Position numbers and translations under genes: made by a program. Source: Histomonas meleagridis (taxonomy: Eukaryota > Parabasalia > Tritrichomonadida > Dientamoebidae). From it: DNA of 64,000 nucleotides. The stretch lies in assembly GCA_020186115.1 (NCBI GenBank), contig WSYJ01000059.1, forward strand, positions 62,001 to 126,000, in the 5' to 3' direction. The notes below the pieces were generated by a model. That model worked only from the letters and a program-made list of their open reading frames with translations. It was not told the origin of the DNA and did no database searches. Shown here piece by piece: positions 60,211-64,000 of this stretch (position 1 is its first letter; every line of letters starts with the position of its first letter).

Positions 60211-61146
60211 TTTGAAACTCAGAAAATCACTTCACATACTGAAAAGCCATACAGTTGTTTGCAAAATTGAATTAAACCGTAAAAATCAAGAGGCTAATTT
60301 TGGAACGTAAACTTTTTTGACATTCATCTACTTTTTGACAAATTTACATTATCTGGGTTCTATCACCACAATAAACGTTTTTTAAAAGTCAAAACTGGTA
60401 GAAACCTTGTAAAATTGTCAAAAAAACAGATATGATCAAAGTAAGGACAGTGCCAATTGCATTTTCCATTATATATTTATATTTGAAAATATTTCAAATA
60501 AACATGTTATGTTAAAAATGCATTTTCAAATATAGAAACCAATTGGTTCTTATTAATAAGAAGATATAAATTTTAATGAACAATCAAAAGGATATCCCTT
60601 CAATCTCGATGTAATTTCCCAGAATTGGTAGGTTCATGTATTTGAAGTGGTTTAACATCGAAACATCCTAAACGTCTTTGTAAATAAAAAATACATCGAA
60701 TAAATAATTATAAAATTTCATAAAAACTCAAACCCCCAAAATTTTATTTAAGCTTTCTTATTTGCTATGTTTACCTTTTTATTGAAAAAATAATTTTACT
60801 AAAAATTACAAAATATTTACAATTAAAAAAGGTTTGATTCATAACCCTTAAACAGCATGACAACCTTTGGATATAACATTGTAATTTCCCATATATAAAT
60901 AAATTTTATCATCAATCAGCAATTTTTTTTAAGAATTATCTCCTTTTCGCTATGGATGAATATAAAGAATGTATTATTTTTTGGTAATTATGTTTATTTT
61001 GTTTCATGTGATAAAACATGTGTGTAATATTTTTCTCATGGAAATAATGTTTGTATAAATATTTAAATGTTACGATACATAAAAACTAAATAAAAATAAT
61101 CACAAAAAACCATTTTTCAAAAGAGAATTTAAAGAAGAAAAAAGAG
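60211..61146. other. Intergenic region
   Basis: About 940 bp, strongly AT-rich. A short minus-strand frame at about 60600-60690 (LQRRLGCFDVKPLQIHEPTN) looks coding-like but is isolated and unassigned; it may be gene debris. No RNA gene or repeat was recognised. Confidence 0.4.
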
Positions 61147-63696
61147 ATGTTTAAAGGAAATAAAACATTCACGCAAGGAAAAAAAGTAACAATAGAAAAA
61201 AAAGAAATTCAAGAAAGTACAATAGGATACCAAAAAAAGCCTATTTGGGTTGGACCTAATGACAAAATTTATGATAAATTTTATTCCTATATTCCCTTCA
61301 TTACAACTCAAAGAAATGCAAGAAATTCTGTAAAGAAAAATATGATATTGTTTCCATCACCTCAAAGTTATGAAAATTTTCAACTTTATTCCACTTCTCT
61401 TATAAATTGGTATTATGAATTTAGATATGTTCAATTTTCATCTCTTGTTCTTCCTATTCCAATTTCTGGTGAATACTATTTTCCACAGAAACCAACGATA
61501 TTAAGTAAAAAAGAAATGCATATATGTTCAAGGTTAAGAAGTAGTAGAACTGATATATTTCCTATTTCTCCAATAAATTATCTTAAATTAATTGATGTTT
61601 TATTACGCAATGATACTATAAACCCAGATGAACCACTTCCAGAAAAAGAAAGGAAAACAGAACTTTTTAATAAAGAATTTTTAACATCAAATCCACAATG
61701 GCAAGATCAAATGATACTTCATGAACCTTATCCATTTATTTATAAAGATTTCAATGAATACGAAAAAGCATATTTAAATTGGACGAAAATAGTGAATGAA
61801 TCAATTCGAACAAAAATGATTCCACCAAAAGATTTTCAAAAAATACTTTCATTAGATATTGAACCAAGAATAGAACAAACTAATGTTCCATGCTCTCAAG
61901 ATCAATCAAAGATAAATTCTTTGAATTTAAGTGAGTGGAAAAATGTAAAAAAACCAAATATGAAAACAATAAAATTATTTGATAAAAATATAAATGATGA
62001 ATATATTGAACAAAAAATAGATGATGCTTTTGTAAAAGAGATGATATTATATGGATATGAAATAGATTCATTAAAAGAATTTAAGCCATATCACGTAACA
62101 CATTTTCATGTTACAAATATAAAACATAGCAAAATCCAAATTCCTTCTGGAAAAATTAATAATATGTTCTTCCTTAATTTACTTAAATATGATTATTCAC
62201 GTAGAAGACTTAATGAACTAATGAATACAAAATTAGAGAATAATGTGAAATTTAATGAAATTCTTTATAATTATTTATTCGATGTATCAATGCTTAAGAA
62301 AATTATGTTATTAGGAGACAAAAACATAGATTTCCAAAGAAGAATATCTTTCTTCCTCAGATCTTTTATAAATAATATTAAGAATATAAATTTATTCGAA
62401 AAACTTATTAAAGAACTTCAAAAAAATAATGTGCTATATGATTTTGTAAATTGTTTAATGTTTTCTGTTGATCCTAATTTTTATTTATATCAAACTGAAG
62501 AAAACATTGAAATTGATAAAGAAATTAATTTCTTTTATATTATGAATGTTTTGATTCAATATGTAATTCGAATGAATAATATAAATATATATAATTATCT
62601 TCTTAATTTTCTCCGTAAAACATCAGATGATTTAAAGAAAAAAATACAAAATAGTGAAGTACTTCAATATATTCGGTATAAAAACAAAATTGCTTTGATA
62701 ATGTTGTTTCTATGTGATTCATCTCAAATTCATAAATCAATTTTGGGTAAAGATTCATTATCTTTTATCAATGAATTATCGAAAGATAAAAAATATTCCA
62801 AAATTGTTTCAATAATTTTACATAATCATATTATTTCAACAGTATCTTCAGTTATCATCAATAATTTTAATGACTTAATTCAACAAAAATTATTAGATGA
62901 TCTTACACAAGATACAACACGTTTTCTTCAATATGTTATTGACTACATAAATTATAAATATACTACGAATCAATTAAAACTTGGTTTTCCCGTTTTATCA
63001 CGCGGTTTAGAATTAATATCAATTAATATATTAAAAAATTCATATCCTCTTTATAAATCATTATTTATGTTGATTTGTAATCAAGATATTATTACTAATA
63101 TAAACTTTGATGAAAGTACTTTATCAAAAGCAACTCTTGCAATATGTTCTATTGATACCAAAGATACATTGATATTTTTAGATCATATAAAAGTATATAA
63201 TTATATGATTAAAAATAATATTTGTTGTAGTGCACTTTCTCAGCATAATCCATTTTTGGAAATCATTGCACAACGTATTAATGATCAAAATTCCAGAATA
63301 TGTCAACAGTTTTGGGATATTTTTAAAAAATTATTAAATGATATTGAGATTTTTTCAAATATAATGTCTTCACTTAAGGTTCAAAATTGTTTAAAGTCAA
63401 TTCCATGTAGTGAAAATATATTAGCAATAGAAAATTTATTAATCCTTTATATATCTATATTAAGTGAAAACAATTCTACTAAAAGAAAAATAACCTTAAA
63501 AATATTAATTTCATCTTCTGGTTCTCTTGCAATGCTTTACAAATCAAGAGAAGAAATATTTAAATTATATCCAAAATTACAAAAATTGATTATTGAGTTC
63601 ATGAAACTTGTGTTCAAATCAAAAGGATCTCATAGTTCTGACCTTCAAAACGCTTTTACGAAACATATTAAAGATTCAAAGAATTTAAATCTTTGA
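61147..63696 (+). CDS. Large helical protein of unknown function (849 aa)
   Basis: Uninterrupted frame from an ATG after an A-rich leader to TGA. The first ~330 residues are mixed and contain aromatic-rich stretches (NWYYEFRYVQFSSLVLPIPI; GEYYFPQKPTI). From about 340 to the end it is a run of helix pairs of armadillo/HEAT character (RISFFLRSFINNIKNINLFE; TLKILISSSGSLAMLYKSRE), so an adaptor scaffold is inferred. The helical half superficially recalls PP2A regulatory subunits, but no diagnostic motif supports that. No signal peptide or membrane helix. I do not recognise the family; it may be trichomonad-specific. Confidence 0.85.
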   Translation: MFKGNKTFTQGKKVTIEKKEIQESTIGYQKKPIWVGPNDKIYDKFYSYIPFITTQRNARNSVKKNMILFPSPQSYENFQLYSTSLINWYYEFRYVQFSSLVLPIPISGEYYFPQKPTILSKKEMHICSRLRSSRTDIFPISPINYLKLIDVLLRNDTINPDEPLPEKERKTELFNKEFLTSNPQWQDQMILHEPYPFIYKDFNEYEKAYLNWTKIVNESIRTKMIPPKDFQKILSLDIEPRIEQTNVPCSQDQSKINSLNLSEWKNVKKPNMKTIKLFDKNINDEYIEQKIDDAFVKEMILYGYEIDSLKEFKPYHVTHFHVTNIKHSKIQIPSGKINNMFFLNLLKYDYSRRRLNELMNTKLENNVKFNEILYNYLFDVSMLKKIMLLGDKNIDFQRRISFFLRSFINNIKNINLFEKLIKELQKNNVLYDFVNCLMFSVDPNFYLYQTEENIEIDKEINFFYIMNVLIQYVIRMNNINIYNYLLNFLRKTSDDLKKKIQNSEVLQYIRYKNKIALIMLFLCDSSQIHKSILGKDSLSFINELSKDKKYSKIVSIILHNHIISTVSSVIINNFNDLIQQKLLDDLTQDTTRFLQYVIDYINYKYTTNQLKLGFPVLSRGLELISINILKNSYPLYKSLFMLICNQDIITNINFDESTLSKATLAICSIDTKDTLIFLDHIKVYNYMIKNNICCSALSQHNPFLEIIAQRINDQNSRICQQFWDIFKKLLNDIEIFSNIMSSLKVQNCLKSIPCSENILAIENLLILYISILSENNSTKRKITLKILISSSGSLAMLYKSREEIFKLYPKLQKLIIEFMKLVFKSKGSHSSDLQNAFTKHIKDSKNLNL

Positions 63697-63738
63697 AATA
63701 AAAACTTAATTTTTTTTATCTCTTTTTATATAAATTTT

Positions 63739-63951
63739 TCAATTTTTTTTCTTTGTTTTGTTATAAATTACATGTAATTTTTGTTTGATGTTTTCAAATG
63801 GATAACCAAAAAAAAAGCTTTGGATAGAAATTTCAGGTCTATAGACAATTTTTTCGGAATCCAATACATTGGATAAAGTGCATTCGTCAAAAGAGCATAG
63901 AGGACAGCAGTCAACAAACCCAAACAAGTTGTAATTTGTCACTCCCTGCAA
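63739..63951 (-). CDS. Partial or fragmentary gene at the window edge
   Basis: A 70-codon minus-strand frame with a cysteine cluster (FVDCCPLCSFDEC) and an aromatic stretch (SFFFGYPFENIKQ). It has no ATG: it opens at a TTG right after a TAA. A second frame starting from ATG codons upstream (MTKMASCVEVNF) overlaps it, so a frameshift or an exon join may be involved. The gene would extend beyond position 64000 and cannot be judged from here. Confidence 0.3.
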   Translation of the reverse strand: MQGVTNYNLFGFVDCCPLCSFDECTLSNVLDSEKIVYRPEISIQSFFFGYPFENIKQKLHVIYNKTKKKN

Positions 63952-64000
63952 TATTTATGATAAAATTGACTTCCACACAACTGGCCATTTTTGTCATTTT

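Noticed and set aside
61147-63696. PP2A B56-type regulatory subunit
   Set aside because: Only the helical-repeat character is similar; no B56 signature could be found, so the gene is left as unknown.

Overview
The window looks like nuclear DNA of a parabasalid (trichomonad) protist, most likely Tritrichomonas or a close relative. Grounds: very AT-rich DNA; almost all genes intronless and densely packed on both strands; short 5' leaders with TCACTT initiator-like boxes 6-12 nt before the ATG; many stop codons that run straight into TAAA; one intron with trichomonad-type borders (GTATGT ... CTAACACATAG); and lineage-typical families, including expanded ankyrin proteins, an initiator-binding-like protein, a compact R2R3 Myb, a giant HECT ligase and Mutator-like (MULE) transposon remnants. 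The species is an inference.

Layout. 0.6-3.9 kb: a 1101-aa protein made almost wholly of ankyrin repeats. 4.1-6.8 kb: a dihydropyrimidine dehydrogenase gene with an in-frame TAA inside its first Fe-S motif. 6.9-10.4 kb: a Rab-type GTPase and a long coiled-coil protein sharing a 77-bp divergent promoter. 11.1-19.0 kb: a broken Ras-like GTPase, then a 2524-aa HECT ubiquitin ligase with an N-myristoylation-type start. 19.1-21.6 kb: a decayed MULE transposase. 21.7-27 kb: an ankyrin-family gene running into an array in which 23 units recur at exactly 170 nt. 27-30.3 kb: a decayed transglutaminase-like surface protein with bacterial-adhesin-like repeats and a membrane anchor, then ankyrin relics. 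30.3-47.2 kb, mostly minus strand: an LCAT-like lipase, a DOCK-like GEF, a BAR-like protein, a multi-pass membrane protein, a J-domain protein (plus strand), a coiled-coil protein, an R2R3 Myb, a short-chain dehydrogenase and an importin beta. 47.7-52.3 kb: a spliced initiator-binding-like protein, an ankyrin pseudogene, a 931-bp non-autonomous DNA transposon with 54-bp inverted repeats and 9-bp target duplications, and a divergent kinase-like protein. 52.8-64 kb: an actin-family pseudogene, a CK2-like kinase, an ANTH-like endocytic adaptor, a small unknown protein, a reticulon-like ER protein, a subtilisin pseudogene and an 849-aa unknown protein.

The intact genes are mainly membrane traffic and cytoskeleton control (Rab, BAR, DOCK, ANTH-like, reticulon-like), nuclear transport and transcription (importin, Myb, initiator-binding-like), and signalling or protein turnover (kinases, HECT, J-protein). 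Several interrupted genes keep very long open frames broken by only one to three nonsense codons, while 3-8 kb neighbours are uninterrupted, so the breaks are probably real. The most unusual object is the 170-nt ankyrin array: all 23 ankyrin segments are open, the roughly 70-nt spacers are not, and the spacers lack the intron signals used by the spliced gene in this same window.
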